Positions 1 to 7,644 are shown, counted from the stretch's first letter. The stretch: 27,950 nucleotides of DNA from Bryobacterales bacterium (GCA_003132865.1 PKYZ01000596.1:1-27950), one strand, 5' to 3'. Numbers and translations: made by a program. The notes: generated by a model from the sequence alone, not told the origin.

Positions 1-1
1 C

Positions 2-67
2 AGCGCGGTCAAGAGCAACAAGAAAGAGAGCGGGCTGTCGGAACCGGTGGAGGTTGCCGCACCTTAA
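2..67 (+). CDS. C-terminal end of a possible upstream gene (partial)
   Basis: From base 2 one plus-strand frame is open and ends at a TAA at 65-67. It gives a 21-residue tail rich in Lys, Ser and Glu that ends in VEVAAP. Charged, low-complexity tails of this kind are common at protein ends. Nothing else identifies the gene because its body lies outside the window. It would converge on the antitoxin gene that ends at 133. The assignment rests only on the open frame touching the window edge, so it is weak. Confidence 0.25.
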   Translation, partial: SAVKSNKKESGLSEPVEVAAP

Positions 68-132
68 GGATTCCTGATGGAGCTGGCGCACGCACTCGTG
101 TTCCTCGGCATGTTTCCCGGCACCAGCTTTCA

Positions 133-453
133 TTACGCCACCCGCAGACGCGCGGCCGATCGCGACTTGGGTTTGTTTCTGATGCTGATCTCAACATCTC
201 TCCCGAGCAAGAGCAGAAATCGCATCAGTCGTTCAATTGAGAAACCGGCCAGCTTCCCCTGCTTGAGGGCCGAGATCTTAGGTTGATCGATTCCAAGAAG
301 GGACGCCGCTTGAGCCTGTGTCAACCGCCGGCGCTGGATTTCCGCGATGACCTTCGTCGTTAGTTCGGCTTTTGCCAGCAGATCATCGGCCTCGGGAAGG
401 TTGAGGTCCGCGAATACGTTTCCACCGCTCGCCGTATATCGTCGATTGGCCAT
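133..453 (-). CDS. HigA-type antitoxin, XRE-family HTH protein
   Basis: A 106-residue protein with an XRE/HTH_37-type helix-turn-helix at about residues 40-95. The segment RRLTQAQAASLLGIDQPKIS is a textbook helix-turn-helix, and GRDVEI with basic residues follows. Length and layout match antitoxins paired with Gp49-like HigB toxins, in which the antitoxin neutralises the toxin and represses the operon. The start at 453 has an AGGAG-like ribosome site at 461-466 that overlaps the original stop of the toxin gene. The restored toxin frame ends 12 bp upstream, so the order is toxin then antitoxin, as in higBA. The tail (about residues 93-106) is basic. The family call is firm. The partner toxin is broken, so the antitoxin may now act only as a repressor. 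Confidence 0.85.
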   Translation of the reverse strand: MANRRYTASGGNVFADLNLPEADDLLAKAELTTKVIAEIQRRRLTQAQAASLLGIDQPKISALKQGKLAGFSIERLMRFLLLLGRDVEISIRNKPKSRSAARLRVA

Positions 454-465
454 CTTCAGTCTCCT

Positions 466-830
466 TTACTTTTCGGCCATCCTGCGCGCAAGCTGGAGCC
501 GCTGCCGGATCAGATCTACTTCTCGCTTCGGAGTCGCAATGCCCGACTTCGCCTTCTTTTGGAAAGCATGTGCAGCACGTAGACGGCTAGCCGGAATTGG
601 GCCACATAAACCGCGCGGTATGTCCCGCTCGGATCGTCGGCCCGCACCTGCCAGACTGTTGCTTCGAATCCGCGCAACGTCTTCGCACTCTCATGCTTCT
701 GGCCGATCTGCGCCTGGTAGAGCGCGAAACCGAGCTTATGTCGAACCGCAGGAGGAAAGCTAGTCAGCCGGTCGAGCGAGTCGACAAGCCAAACCAACTT
801 CCGTGGCTGCTCCGGCTTTTCCGGCACCAT
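466..830 (-). pseudogene. HigB-type (phage Gp49-like) toxin, frameshifted
   Basis: The first 87 residues match the Gp49-like/HigB mRNA-interferase family: a LVWLVDSLDRL start, then ALYQAQIGQKHESAKTL, and TYRAVYVAQF followed by VYVLH. After codon 87 the frame runs into a basic tail and an early stop at 516. Removing two bases from the TGTG at 569-572 (CACA on the coding strand) restores the family C-terminus: HAFQKKAKSGIATPKRE, then VDLIRQRLQLARRMAEK and a stop at 466-468. The restored protein is 120 residues and stops 12 bp before the antitoxin. The conserved basic C-terminal part is lost in the truncated product, so the toxin is probably inactive unless this is an assembly error. The start is ATG at 828-830. 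Confidence 0.85.
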
Positions 831-838
831 CTACATTC

Positions 839-856
839 TATGCTAAAACTGGCATA
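839..856. promoter_or_regulatory. candidate operator of the toxin-antitoxin operon
   Basis: A perfect inverted repeat, TATGC, 8 bases, GCATA, ends 9 bp upstream of the toxin start (828-830). On the coding strand it overlaps a TAGAAT that could be a -10 box. HigA-type antitoxins bind short palindromes at their own promoter, so this is the natural operator candidate. Only the repeat is seen; binding is inferred. Confidence 0.4.
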
Positions 857-969
857 AATGACTAGCGCGGAACGCAGCGGGCCCAAAAGAGGTTACTTGC
901 ACTATCCATTCTCCTCGAACGCCGCATGGACATTCATCGGCTTCAGCGGGAGATAATGGAAAGAGAATC

Positions 970-1527
970 ATGAAGCCCGACCTCTTTTGGATACCAGGCC
1001 CATGGCGCGGGCGGCTGGCTGTTGCCGCCCGGCCCAGGGGAGGGGACTGGCTTGAGGACGAGGCAAGCGGCTGGCGGCGGGCCGGCATAGATGTCATCGT
1101 GTCTTTGTTGGAAGCAGATGAAGCGGCCCAACTAGACTTGGTTGACGAGGCTAAAGCCGCGGGAGCGAATGGCATCCGCTTCATCTCATTCCCGATCCCG
1201 GATCGTGGAGTGCCAGCTTCCGCTCCAGCGGCTGTCTCGCTCATTGCCGCCATTTCAGACGCGCTGGAAAGCGGACAGAACGTTGCGGTGCACTGCCGTC
1301 AAGGCCTTGGCCGCTCGGGTCTAATTGCAGCGGGTGTTCTTGTAAGTGCGGGGATCGATCCCGAGCGGGCAATCGAGGTCGTCAGTTCCGCCCGTGGCCA
1401 GACCGTTCCGGAGACGCCCGACCAGCGTTTGTGGGTCCAACAATTGCCTTCCGAACCACCGGTTGCACTGAAAGCTGAACGCCGAAAGCTGCGAAGCGCT
1501 AAAATCAACCCATGCGCGCATTCATGA
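970..1527 (+). CDS. Cys-based protein phosphatase (dual-specificity/tyrosine phosphatase-like)
   Basis: A 185-residue protein with the P-loop HCRQGLGRSG at residues 108-117, giving the CX5R signature with nucleophile Cys109 and Arg115. The likely general acid is Asp78 in PIPDRG, about 30 residues upstream, as in dual-specificity phosphatases. The N-terminus (FWIPGPWRGRLAVAARPRGG) resembles bacterial phosphatases that begin with a strand-and-GDWL segment. It should hydrolyse phospho-tyrosine or another phospho-ester in the cytoplasm; the substrate is unknown. The C-terminal 40 residues are charged and of unknown role. The gene overlaps the start of the next gene, so the two may be co-translated. 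The family call is secure; specificity is not. Confidence 0.85.
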   Translation: MKPDLFWIPGPWRGRLAVAARPRGGDWLEDEASGWRRAGIDVIVSLLEADEAAQLDLVDEAKAAGANGIRFISFPIPDRGVPASAPAAVSLIAAISDALESGQNVAVHCRQGLGRSGLIAAGVLVSAGIDPERAIEVVSSARGQTVPETPDQRLWVQQLPSEPPVALKAERRKLRSAKINPCAHS

Positions 1528-2528
1528 CCGTCCTGTTGGCAGTCGCGGGCGCCGCCCTGCTCCCGGCCGCCAAGAATCTAGAGATTTACTTCATCGACGT
1601 CGAAGGCGGCCAAGCCACGCTGTTCGTGGCGCCCTCCGGCGAATCCATGCTCGTCGACACCGGCTGGTCCGGCAACAACAGCCGCGATGCCAACCGCATC
1701 GCCGCGGCCGCCAAGCACGCTGGCGTGAAGGCTATCGACTACCTCCTGGTCACGCATTTTCACGAGGACCATGTGGGCGGTGTGCCGCAACTCGCCGGAA
1801 AGCTGCCGATCCGTACCTTCATCGACCACGGCGAGAGCGTCGAGCACGACCAGCGCGCCAAGGAGCTCTACAACGCCTACGTTGAATACCGCGCGAAAGG
1901 TAACCACATCCTGGCCAAGCCCGGCGTCACTATCCCGGTCAAAGGCCTCGACGTGAAGGTGCTGACCGCCGACGGCGACGAGATCGAAAACCCGCTGCCC
2001 GGCGCGGGGCAAGCGAATCCGCTGTGCGCGGAGGACAAACTGCGAGCCCCCGATGCGACTGAAAACGCCCGCTCGGTGGGCACCTTGATCACATTCGGAA
2101 ACTTCCGCGCCCTCGACATGGGCGACCTCACCTGGAACAAGGAGCACGAGCTGGTCTGCCCCAACAATAAAGTCGGCACGGTGGATCTCTACATCGTCTC
2201 GCACCACGGCTCGGATCTGTCGGGCTCGCCCGCGTTCGTGCAAGGGATTCATCCGCACGTGGCCATCATGGACAATGGCGCGCGCAAGGGCGGCTCGCCG
2301 TCCACCTGGCAAACCATCCACAGCTCGCCCGGCCTGGAGGATATCTGGCAGTTGCACTATTCCATCGCCGGCGGCAAGGACAACAACGCGCCGGACACGT
2401 TCATCGCCAACACGGATGAGGTGGGAGACCAAGGGAATTGGATCCACGTCACCGTGCATTCCGATGGCAGCTTCACGGTGAATAACAGCCGCAACAAATA
2501 CTCGAAGACGTATGGGCCCAGGGGTTAG
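1512..2528 (+). CDS. secreted metallo-beta-lactamase-fold hydrolase (ComEC C-terminal-like)
   Basis: A 338-residue protein with a signal peptide (residues 1-20, hydrophobic LLAVAGAALLPAA) and an MBL fold. The metal-binding motif is THFHEDHVGG, with His82, His84, Asp86 and His87. SHHGSDLSGS further on supplies a later ligand and is typical of ComEC-like MBL proteins, as is the YFIDVEGGQATLF start. The role is probably hydrolysis of a phosphodiester or ester in the periplasm; the substrate is unknown. The start is ambiguous. ATG at 1512 gives a positively charged signal peptide. ATG at 1524 would form an ATGA overlap with the phosphatase stop (1525-1527). Neither has a strong ribosome site. I chose 1512 because of the Arg it adds to the signal peptide. 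Confidence 0.85.
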   Translation: MRAFMTVLLAVAGAALLPAAKNLEIYFIDVEGGQATLFVAPSGESMLVDTGWSGNNSRDANRIAAAAKHAGVKAIDYLLVTHFHEDHVGGVPQLAGKLPIRTFIDHGESVEHDQRAKELYNAYVEYRAKGNHILAKPGVTIPVKGLDVKVLTADGDEIENPLPGAGQANPLCAEDKLRAPDATENARSVGTLITFGNFRALDMGDLTWNKEHELVCPNNKVGTVDLYIVSHHGSDLSGSPAFVQGIHPHVAIMDNGARKGGSPSTWQTIHSSPGLEDIWQLHYSIAGGKDNNAPDTFIANTDEVGDQGNWIHVTVHSDGSFTVNNSRNKYSKTYGPRG

Positions 2529-2536
2529 CGGCCGGC

Positions 2537-3262
2537 ATGCCCAACCGTCCCGACTACGGCATCGACGCACCCGGCGTCCTGGTTACCCTCGTGCTGATTG
2601 GCGTGGCCGGTCAGATACTCGGGCTTTTCGCGCCGCCGCTCAAGATCGGTCCCGTCACCATTGTTTTCGGCGTTTCGATGCAGATCGCCGGCGGGATCTT
2701 TCTGCTGGAAGGCGTGCTGATGATCGTCTATGTGAAGTGGGGAAAGTTCCGGCACCGCGATCGCATGCTGGCGCAGTTCCCGTGGACGGGCAACGAGCGC
2801 GTGCTGGACGTGGGCACCGGCCGCGGGCTGCTGCTTATCGGCGCGGCGAAGCGCCTGACGGCGGGCCGCGCGGTGGGCATCGATATCTGGAGCACCAAAG
2901 ACTTGTCCGGCAATGCGCCCGAGCGCACGCAGGCAAACATCGAGATGGAGGGCGTGAGCGGCAAGGTCGAGTTGCGTAGCGAAGACGCCAGCAAGATGAG
3001 TTTTCCCGATGGTTCGTTCGATGTGGTGGTCTCGAACCTGTGCATCCATAACATCCCGAAACAAGCGGGGCGCGACCGGGCCTGCCGCGAAATCGCGCGT
3101 GTTTTGCGGCCGGGCGGTATGGCGTTGATCTCCGACTTCAGGTTGACGAAGAAGTACGCGGCGGTGTTCGCGGGCGAAGGGTTTCCGGTCGAATGGCGCG
3201 GGCCGTTCTGGCGCGACACTTTTCCGCCGCTGAAGATGTTCGTGACGCGGAAGCCATCATGA
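2537..3262 (+). CDS. membrane-anchored class I SAM-dependent methyltransferase
   Basis: A 241-residue protein with two hydrophobic helices (about residues 12-32 and 38-66) ahead of a Rossmann methyltransferase domain. Motif I is VLDVGTGRG (residues 89-97), followed by an acidic GIDIW strand end. SEDASKMSFPDGSFDVVVSN covers the later SAM-binding and post-motif regions, and REIARVLRPGGMALISDF is the usual methyltransferase motif. The substrate cannot be read from the sequence. The membrane anchor suggests a lipid, a quinone or a membrane-associated substrate, which is inference. The gene starts 8 bp after the MBL gene, and its TGA overlaps the next ATG (ATGA at 3259-3262), so translation of the pair is probably coupled. 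Confidence 0.85.
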   Translation: MPNRPDYGIDAPGVLVTLVLIGVAGQILGLFAPPLKIGPVTIVFGVSMQIAGGIFLLEGVLMIVYVKWGKFRHRDRMLAQFPWTGNERVLDVGTGRGLLLIGAAKRLTAGRAVGIDIWSTKDLSGNAPERTQANIEMEGVSGKVELRSEDASKMSFPDGSFDVVVSNLCIHNIPKQAGRDRACREIARVLRPGGMALISDFRLTKKYAAVFAGEGFPVEWRGPFWRDTFPPLKMFVTRKPS

Positions 3263-4275
3263 AAGTCGCGGTTATTGGGCTGGGCTTCATGGGCAGCACG
3301 CACGTGAATGCCTGGCTGCAAATCCCGGGCGCGGAGTTGGCCGCGGTTGCGAGCCGCGACCCGCGCCGGCTCTCCGGCGACCTCACCGGCGTCCAGGGCA
3401 ATCTCGGCGGCCGGGGCGCGAAGCTGGATTTCTCCGCGGTAGCCAAGTACACCATCGCGGAAGAGGCCGTGCTGGACCCCGCTGTGGAAGCTGTCGACAT
3501 CTGCCTGCCCACGCATCTTCACGAGCGCATCGCGGTGCTGGCGCTCGCTGCGGGCAAACATGTGCTGGTCGAAAAGCCCATGGCGCTGGATGGCGCCGCC
3601 GCCGATCGCATGATCGCCGCAGCCGAACGTCACGGCCGCGTCTTGATGGCCGCGCAGGTGGTGCGCTTCATTCCGCCGTATCGCGCCGCCGCCGATATCC
3701 TGCGCTCCGGGCGGCTGGGTGCGGTGCGTGCAGCCATTTTTCGCCGGCGGTGCGCCGCGCCCGCATGGAGCGCCTGGCTCACCGATCCCGCGCAAAGCGG
3801 CGGCGGAGTGTTCGACCTGTTGATCCACGACATCGACTTCTGCCTGCATGTGTTCGGCAAGCCGGAAGCCGTAACTGCCTCCGGATACCAAGATCTGCCG
3901 CACGGCGTGGATTGGATACTGGCGCAATTCCGGTATCCGTCGATAGGCGCGGTGGCGATATCGGGTGGCTGGCATCACCCGGCGGCCTATCCTTTTTCGA
4001 TGGAGTTTACTATCGTGGCCGACGGTGGCACGCTGGAGTTCAATTCCACCGGAGCGCCACTCGCCGAATACGGCGCCGATGGCCGCGAACACGCTCTGGA
4101 TGTGCCCGGCACGGATGGCTACCGCGCCGAACTCGAATATTTCCTGGACTGCGCCGTGCGCGGTGAAAAACCGCTGGCGTGCCCACCCGAAGAATCCGCC
4201 GCAGCGGTGAAGTTGGCACATCTCATGCTGGAATCCCGCAACAGAAACGGAGAGAAGATCGCATGCAACCTTTGA
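3259..4275 (+). CDS. Gfo/Idh/MocA-family NAD(P)-dependent oxidoreductase
   Basis: A 338-residue protein beginning MKVAVIGLGFMG, a dinucleotide-binding GxGxxG (Gly7, Gly9, Gly12). The EKP motif lies at residues 95-97 (HVLVEKPMAL), with the conserved Lys96. SGGGVFDLLIHDIDF at about 170-184 is the family's second signature, with Asp176 and His180. These enzymes oxidise or reduce sugar or inositol-like alcohols with NAD(P). The frame is open 22 codons further upstream, but the chosen ATG at 3259 puts the Rossmann strand at residue 1 and gives an ATGA overlap with the methyltransferase gene. The stop overlaps the next gene by 13 bp. A sugar isomerase-like neighbour suggests a small carbohydrate-conversion operon; the substrate is unknown. 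Confidence 0.9.
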   Translation: MKVAVIGLGFMGSTHVNAWLQIPGAELAAVASRDPRRLSGDLTGVQGNLGGRGAKLDFSAVAKYTIAEEAVLDPAVEAVDICLPTHLHERIAVLALAAGKHVLVEKPMALDGAAADRMIAAAERHGRVLMAAQVVRFIPPYRAAADILRSGRLGAVRAAIFRRRCAAPAWSAWLTDPAQSGGGVFDLLIHDIDFCLHVFGKPEAVTASGYQDLPHGVDWILAQFRYPSIGAVAISGGWHHPAAYPFSMEFTIVADGGTLEFNSTGAPLAEYGADGREHALDVPGTDGYRAELEYFLDCAVRGEKPLACPPEESAAAVKLAHLMLESRNRNGEKIACNL

Positions 4276-5120
4276 GCGACATGGAAATCGGCGTCATGTT
4301 TTGGGCCGGGCGCGATCCGTATGAAACCGTACGCGAGCTGAAATCGTGGGGCGTGCGATGCGGCCAGATGGGCATCCCCGGAGACATGCCGCTGGAGGGC
4401 GCGGCGGCGCGCTGGAAGCAGGCGCTCGCCGACGAAAACTTTACTGTAGTGACGGTGTTTGCAGCTTATATAGGTGAAAGCTACGCGGACATTCCCACGG
4501 TCCAGAAAACGGTGGGCTTCGTGCCGCCGGCCACGCGCGCCGGGCGCGAGCTGCGCACATTGGCCGTCAGCGATTTCGCCGCCGAACTCGGCGTGCCGGG
4601 CATCGCCACACACATCGGCTTCGTCCCGGAAGACAGGTCTTCGGAGGACTACGCAGCCGTGCGCGAAACGGTGCGGCGCGTGTGCGATCATGCCGCCGTG
4701 CACGGCCAGACGTTCGCGCTCGAAACCGGCCAGGAGTCCGCGCCCGTGCTGCTCGAGTTCCTGTTGGCCACCAACCGCGCCAATCTCCGCATCAACTTCG
4801 ACCCGGCCAATATGATCCTCTACGGGACCGGCGACCCGATTGCCGCGCTGGACACGCTCGCGCCGCACGTGCTTACAGTGCACTGCAAGGACGGCGACTG
4901 GCCGCCCCATCATTTACCTGCCTCACATGGCTCACCCGGCACTCTGGGCGAGGAAAAGCCGCTGGGCCAGGGATCGGTGGGAATGGAGCGGTTTATTGCT
5001 AAGTTGAAAGAGATAGGTTACAAAGGCCCGCTTACCATCGAGCGCGAGGCGAGCGACCCCGTGCGGCGGCAGCGCGATATCGCGATGGGAGCGGAGCTGC
5101 TAAGGCGGCTGACGGTGTAG
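4263..5120 (+). CDS. sugar phosphate isomerase/epimerase-like TIM barrel (AP_endonuc_2 family)
   Basis: A 285-residue TIM-barrel protein of the xylose isomerase-like family. Likely metal ligands and catalytic residues are Glu154 in ALETGQES, Asp180 in INFDPANM, His207 in TVHCKDGDWPP and Glu260 in PLTIERE, in the order usual for the family. It probably isomerises or epimerises a keto-sugar or inositol intermediate made by the adjacent oxidoreductase; this pairing is common but the substrate is unknown. The open frame extends upstream inside the previous gene. I chose ATG 4263 because GGAGAG sits about 9 bases upstream and the following residues match the family start. The 13-bp overlap with the oxidoreductase gene suggests coupled translation. 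Confidence 0.87.
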   Translation: MQPLSDMEIGVMFWAGRDPYETVRELKSWGVRCGQMGIPGDMPLEGAAARWKQALADENFTVVTVFAAYIGESYADIPTVQKTVGFVPPATRAGRELRTLAVSDFAAELGVPGIATHIGFVPEDRSSEDYAAVRETVRRVCDHAAVHGQTFALETGQESAPVLLEFLLATNRANLRINFDPANMILYGTGDPIAALDTLAPHVLTVHCKDGDWPPHHLPASHGSPGTLGEEKPLGQGSVGMERFIAKLKEIGYKGPLTIEREASDPVRRQRDIAMGAELLRRLTV

Positions 5121-5172
5121 TTTTCGCAACGTGCCCCAACGCCCCGCCGTCTGAATAGTTAGCTGTCAACGC

Positions 5173-6318
5173 ATGCCCGGACTATCTTCCAGCCAGGAAA
5201 TGCAACTCGAATATGTGACTTGGCGCGCGCCGGGGTCGCCGCCCATCGCTATTCGCCGGCGCGCGATGGAAGGCATCCACCAGGAAGTCAGCGAAGCTTT
5301 TGCCGCCGCGCCACACCGCGGCGCAGAGACTGGCGGGATTCTGCTCGGCCGGCGCGAGGAAGATCGCATGGTGGTGGAGGACTTCGAGCCGGTGCCCTCG
5401 GAGCACCGCTTCGGGCCTTCTTTCCGCCTCTCGGATACCGACCGCGAACTGCTGCAAGAGACTTTGGAGTGGTTTCGCGGCGGCGCGCAGCCGGGCCTGT
5501 CGGTGCTGGGCTTCTATCGCAGTCATACGCTCGCGGAGGTCGAGCTTTGTCAGGAAGACGAAGACCTCATGCGGGCGCATTTTGGTGCGAACGAGGACCT
5601 GGTGTTGTTGGTCAAGCCCAATTTGATGGGAACCAGCGAGGCGGACTTTTTCATACGCCGCTGTGGGCGCGTGGCGCCGGCGCCGGCTCTGGATCCGCCC
5701 TCCTTGAGGACGTGGCCGCCGCCGCGTCCACGTCAGTCGATGCTGGAGCCTGAAACTGAGCGTCCCACCGTGCGGCGCTCGCGATGGCCCTGGTACACCG
5801 CGGCAACGCTGCTCGGCTTAGCGGGCGGGGCGCTCGGCTATCTGTGGTGGCATCCGGATACGGGCGTGGAACGGATCGCGGTGACCACTGCCCCGCCGCC
5901 TGCCCCGCCGCCGGCCGTGCGCCCGATAGTGGAGGGCACGCCGGCCCCGCCCGAGCCGGATACCACGGGGATTCACGAGCTTCTGGATCGCTGGGCGGGC
6001 GCTTTGAAGCGTGGCGACGTCGACGCGGCCGCGCAATGTTATGCGCCGGTGGTGAGCACTTATTTCACACGGCACGATGTGACGCGCGACGCTGTGCGCC
6101 AGAGCATCCGGCAGGCCGCGCGCTACGGTCGTCTGGACGTTTATCGCATCTCCGGCCTGAGCATTACGCCGGTAAGCGACAGCCGCGCGGTAGCTACTTT
6201 CCGCAAGCATTGGCGGATCTCGGGACGTGGGCGGCCGGCCGGCGAAGAAGGGGAGCGCATGACGCTGGTGCGGACTGAGGGCGCCTGGCGGATTTCGTCG
6301 GAGCAAGCAACGCGGTAG
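5173..6318 (+). CDS. degenerate JAMM/MPN domain, transmembrane helix and NTF2-like domain fusion protein
   Basis: A 381-residue protein with three parts. Residues 25-165 look like a JAB/MPN (JAMM) domain: Glu52 in ETGGILLGR, then LGFYRSHT and CQED. The JAMM motif HxHx7SxxD aligns exactly as Arg116, His118, Cys126, Asp129, so the first His and the Ser are replaced. Residues 166-205 are a Pro/Arg-rich linker and 206-226 a single membrane helix. A Pro-rich stretch follows, and 265-378 resembles an NTF2-like/DUF4440 domain (ELLDRWAGALKRGDVDAAAQ, ending GAWRISSEQ). Predicted topology is a cytoplasmic JAMM domain and a periplasmic NTF2-like domain. The function is unknown; with the substituted ligands it may bind rather than cleave. 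It stands alone, 52 bp after the sugar operon. Confidence 0.75.
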   Translation: MPGLSSSQEMQLEYVTWRAPGSPPIAIRRRAMEGIHQEVSEAFAAAPHRGAETGGILLGRREEDRMVVEDFEPVPSEHRFGPSFRLSDTDRELLQETLEWFRGGAQPGLSVLGFYRSHTLAEVELCQEDEDLMRAHFGANEDLVLLVKPNLMGTSEADFFIRRCGRVAPAPALDPPSLRTWPPPRPRQSMLEPETERPTVRRSRWPWYTAATLLGLAGGALGYLWWHPDTGVERIAVTTAPPPAPPPAVRPIVEGTPAPPEPDTTGIHELLDRWAGALKRGDVDAAAQCYAPVVSTYFTRHDVTRDAVRQSIRQAARYGRLDVYRISGLSITPVSDSRAVATFRKHWRISGRGRPAGEEGERMTLVRTEGAWRISSEQATR

Positions 6319-6352
6319 GCGAGCTGCGCTCGCCTCGACAGGCTAAAGCCTG
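6318..6352. terminator. two hairpins between convergent genes
   Basis: Two perfect stem-loops lie between the JAMM fusion gene and the amidohydrolase gene that converges on it. The first is GGCGAG/CTCGCC with a 5-base loop (6318-6334). The second is CAGGCT/AGCCTG with a 2-base loop (6339-6352). Neither has a T run on either side, so intrinsic termination is plausible but not shown. The second hairpin looks like a short dispersed palindromic repeat. Confidence 0.4.
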
Positions 6353-6359
6353 CCCCACT

Positions 6360-7616
6360 TTACCGCGCCGCGACCTTTCCTTCCTGGTAGATCGTCACAC
6401 CGCGCTTCACAGTCCGGTTCACTAGGTTGGCTCCGAAATGGTAGGGAATCTCGCGGTAATCCGATGCGTTCAGCACGATCAGATCGGCGGGCTTGCCCAC
6501 TTCGAGCGAACCGGCCACCTGCCCGGATCCGATGGCGCAGGCCGCATTGAACGTCGCCGAACAGATGGCTTCCGCCGGAGTCATGCCCAGGTGCGCGCAG
6601 GCCAGCGCGACGATGGTTGGCATGCTGTAAGTCGAGCTGGCGCCGGGATTGAAGTTCGTGCCGAGCGCCACGGCCGCGCCTCCGTCGATGAGCTGCCGCG
6701 CGGGTGCGCACCGTTCATTGCTATGGCGAAAGGCGGCGCCGGGCAGCAACACGGCCATAGTGTTCGAGCGCGCGAGTAAGTCCACGTCCGCCGGGCCGGC
6801 ATCGCGCAGGTGGTCCACGCTGGCAGCTCCCACTTCCACGGCCAGGCGCACGGCATCGCTCGCCGGGTGTTGGCCAGCGTGGATCTTGAGTTGAAATCCG
6901 AGGGCGCGCGCCGCTTCCAAATAGCGGCGGCTCTGCTCCATATTGAAGACCTGCTCGCCGCAACGGAGGCCGGCGAAACGAGCGAACGATCTACGGCAGA
7001 TCGCCGGCAGCAGCTCGGAGCACATCCAAGAGATGTAGCCGGCGGGGTCGCTCGCATGCGCGGCGGGAATGGACCGCGGGGTGAGGAACGTGGACGCGAT
7101 ATCCAGCGGCGCGCGATGCAGCCTGGCCTGCACGCGCAGGATCTTCAACTCGCCTCTCACGTCGAGGCCGTGGCCCGACTTGGCCTCCAGGGTCGTCGTT
7201 CCATGCCGGATCATGGCGTTGACGAATTGGCGCGCGCGCGATTCCAGGCGCTTGGCGGAAGCGTTGCGCAGCGCCAGGATGGTGGGTGCAGGCGTGTGGG
7301 CCGGCTCTTGGTCAGCGGCGATGCGCGCTTCGTAATCGTCCAGCGACGGAACGCCCCAGACGAGGTGCGTGTGGCAGTCCACAAAACCGGGCATTACGAC
7401 ATGCCCCGTGGCATCGATTTCCTGGGATCTGCGCACCAACGCAAGGTTCTCGACGCGCCTGCTGAGACCAACTTCGACGATGCGCCCGTCCTCGATGAGG
7501 AGCGCGCCATCGCGAATGATAGAGAGTTCCTTGAGAGCGGCGCCGCGTCTGGGCTCCGCTGGGCCGCGCAAGGTGATCAGTTGCCGCGCACCCCTCACAA
7601 GAAGAGTTCCAGACAT
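6360..7616 (-). CDS. imidazolonepropionase-like amidohydrolase with altered metal ligand
   Basis: A 418-residue amidohydrolase of the HutI branch. Metal-binding HTH is at residues 82-84 (DCHTHLVW). EAKSGHGLD (144-152) matches the HutI KSGYGLD motif. KIHAGQ carries His246 and Gln249, SVDHL carries His269, and LLPGAAF (290-296) is family-typical. HutI opens the imidazolone ring in histidine breakdown. Two things are odd. The usual TDFNPG metal ligand Asp is Asn321 here (GTNFNPG, codon AAC). The family's FCE segment before the HADE motif reads LRCGEQVF. No hutH, hutU or hutG gene is nearby. It may be a divergent paralogue with another substrate or reduced activity. It diverges from the pseudouridine synthase gene, with only 28 bp between the starts. 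Confidence 0.8.
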   Translation of the reverse strand: MSGTLLVRGARQLITLRGPAEPRRGAALKELSIIRDGALLIEDGRIVEVGLSRRVENLALVRRSQEIDATGHVVMPGFVDCHTHLVWGVPSLDDYEARIAADQEPAHTPAPTILALRNASAKRLESRARQFVNAMIRHGTTTLEAKSGHGLDVRGELKILRVQARLHRAPLDIASTFLTPRSIPAAHASDPAGYISWMCSELLPAICRRSFARFAGLRCGEQVFNMEQSRRYLEAARALGFQLKIHAGQHPASDAVRLAVEVGAASVDHLRDAGPADVDLLARSNTMAVLLPGAAFRHSNERCAPARQLIDGGAAVALGTNFNPGASSTYSMPTIVALACAHLGMTPAEAICSATFNAACAIGSGQVAGSLEVGKPADLIVLNASDYREIPYHFGANLVNRTVKRGVTIYQEGKVAAR

Positions 7617-7644
7617 TCGGAGGACCTTGTTTTAATATAGCAAG

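Noticed and set aside
1578..2570. Long minus-strand open frame opposite the MBL hydrolase and methyltransferase genes
   Set aside because: It mirrors two plus-strand genes with clear motifs, has a repetitive Val/Asp/Gly-rich product and matches no family. GC-rich coding DNA often leaves such antisense frames.
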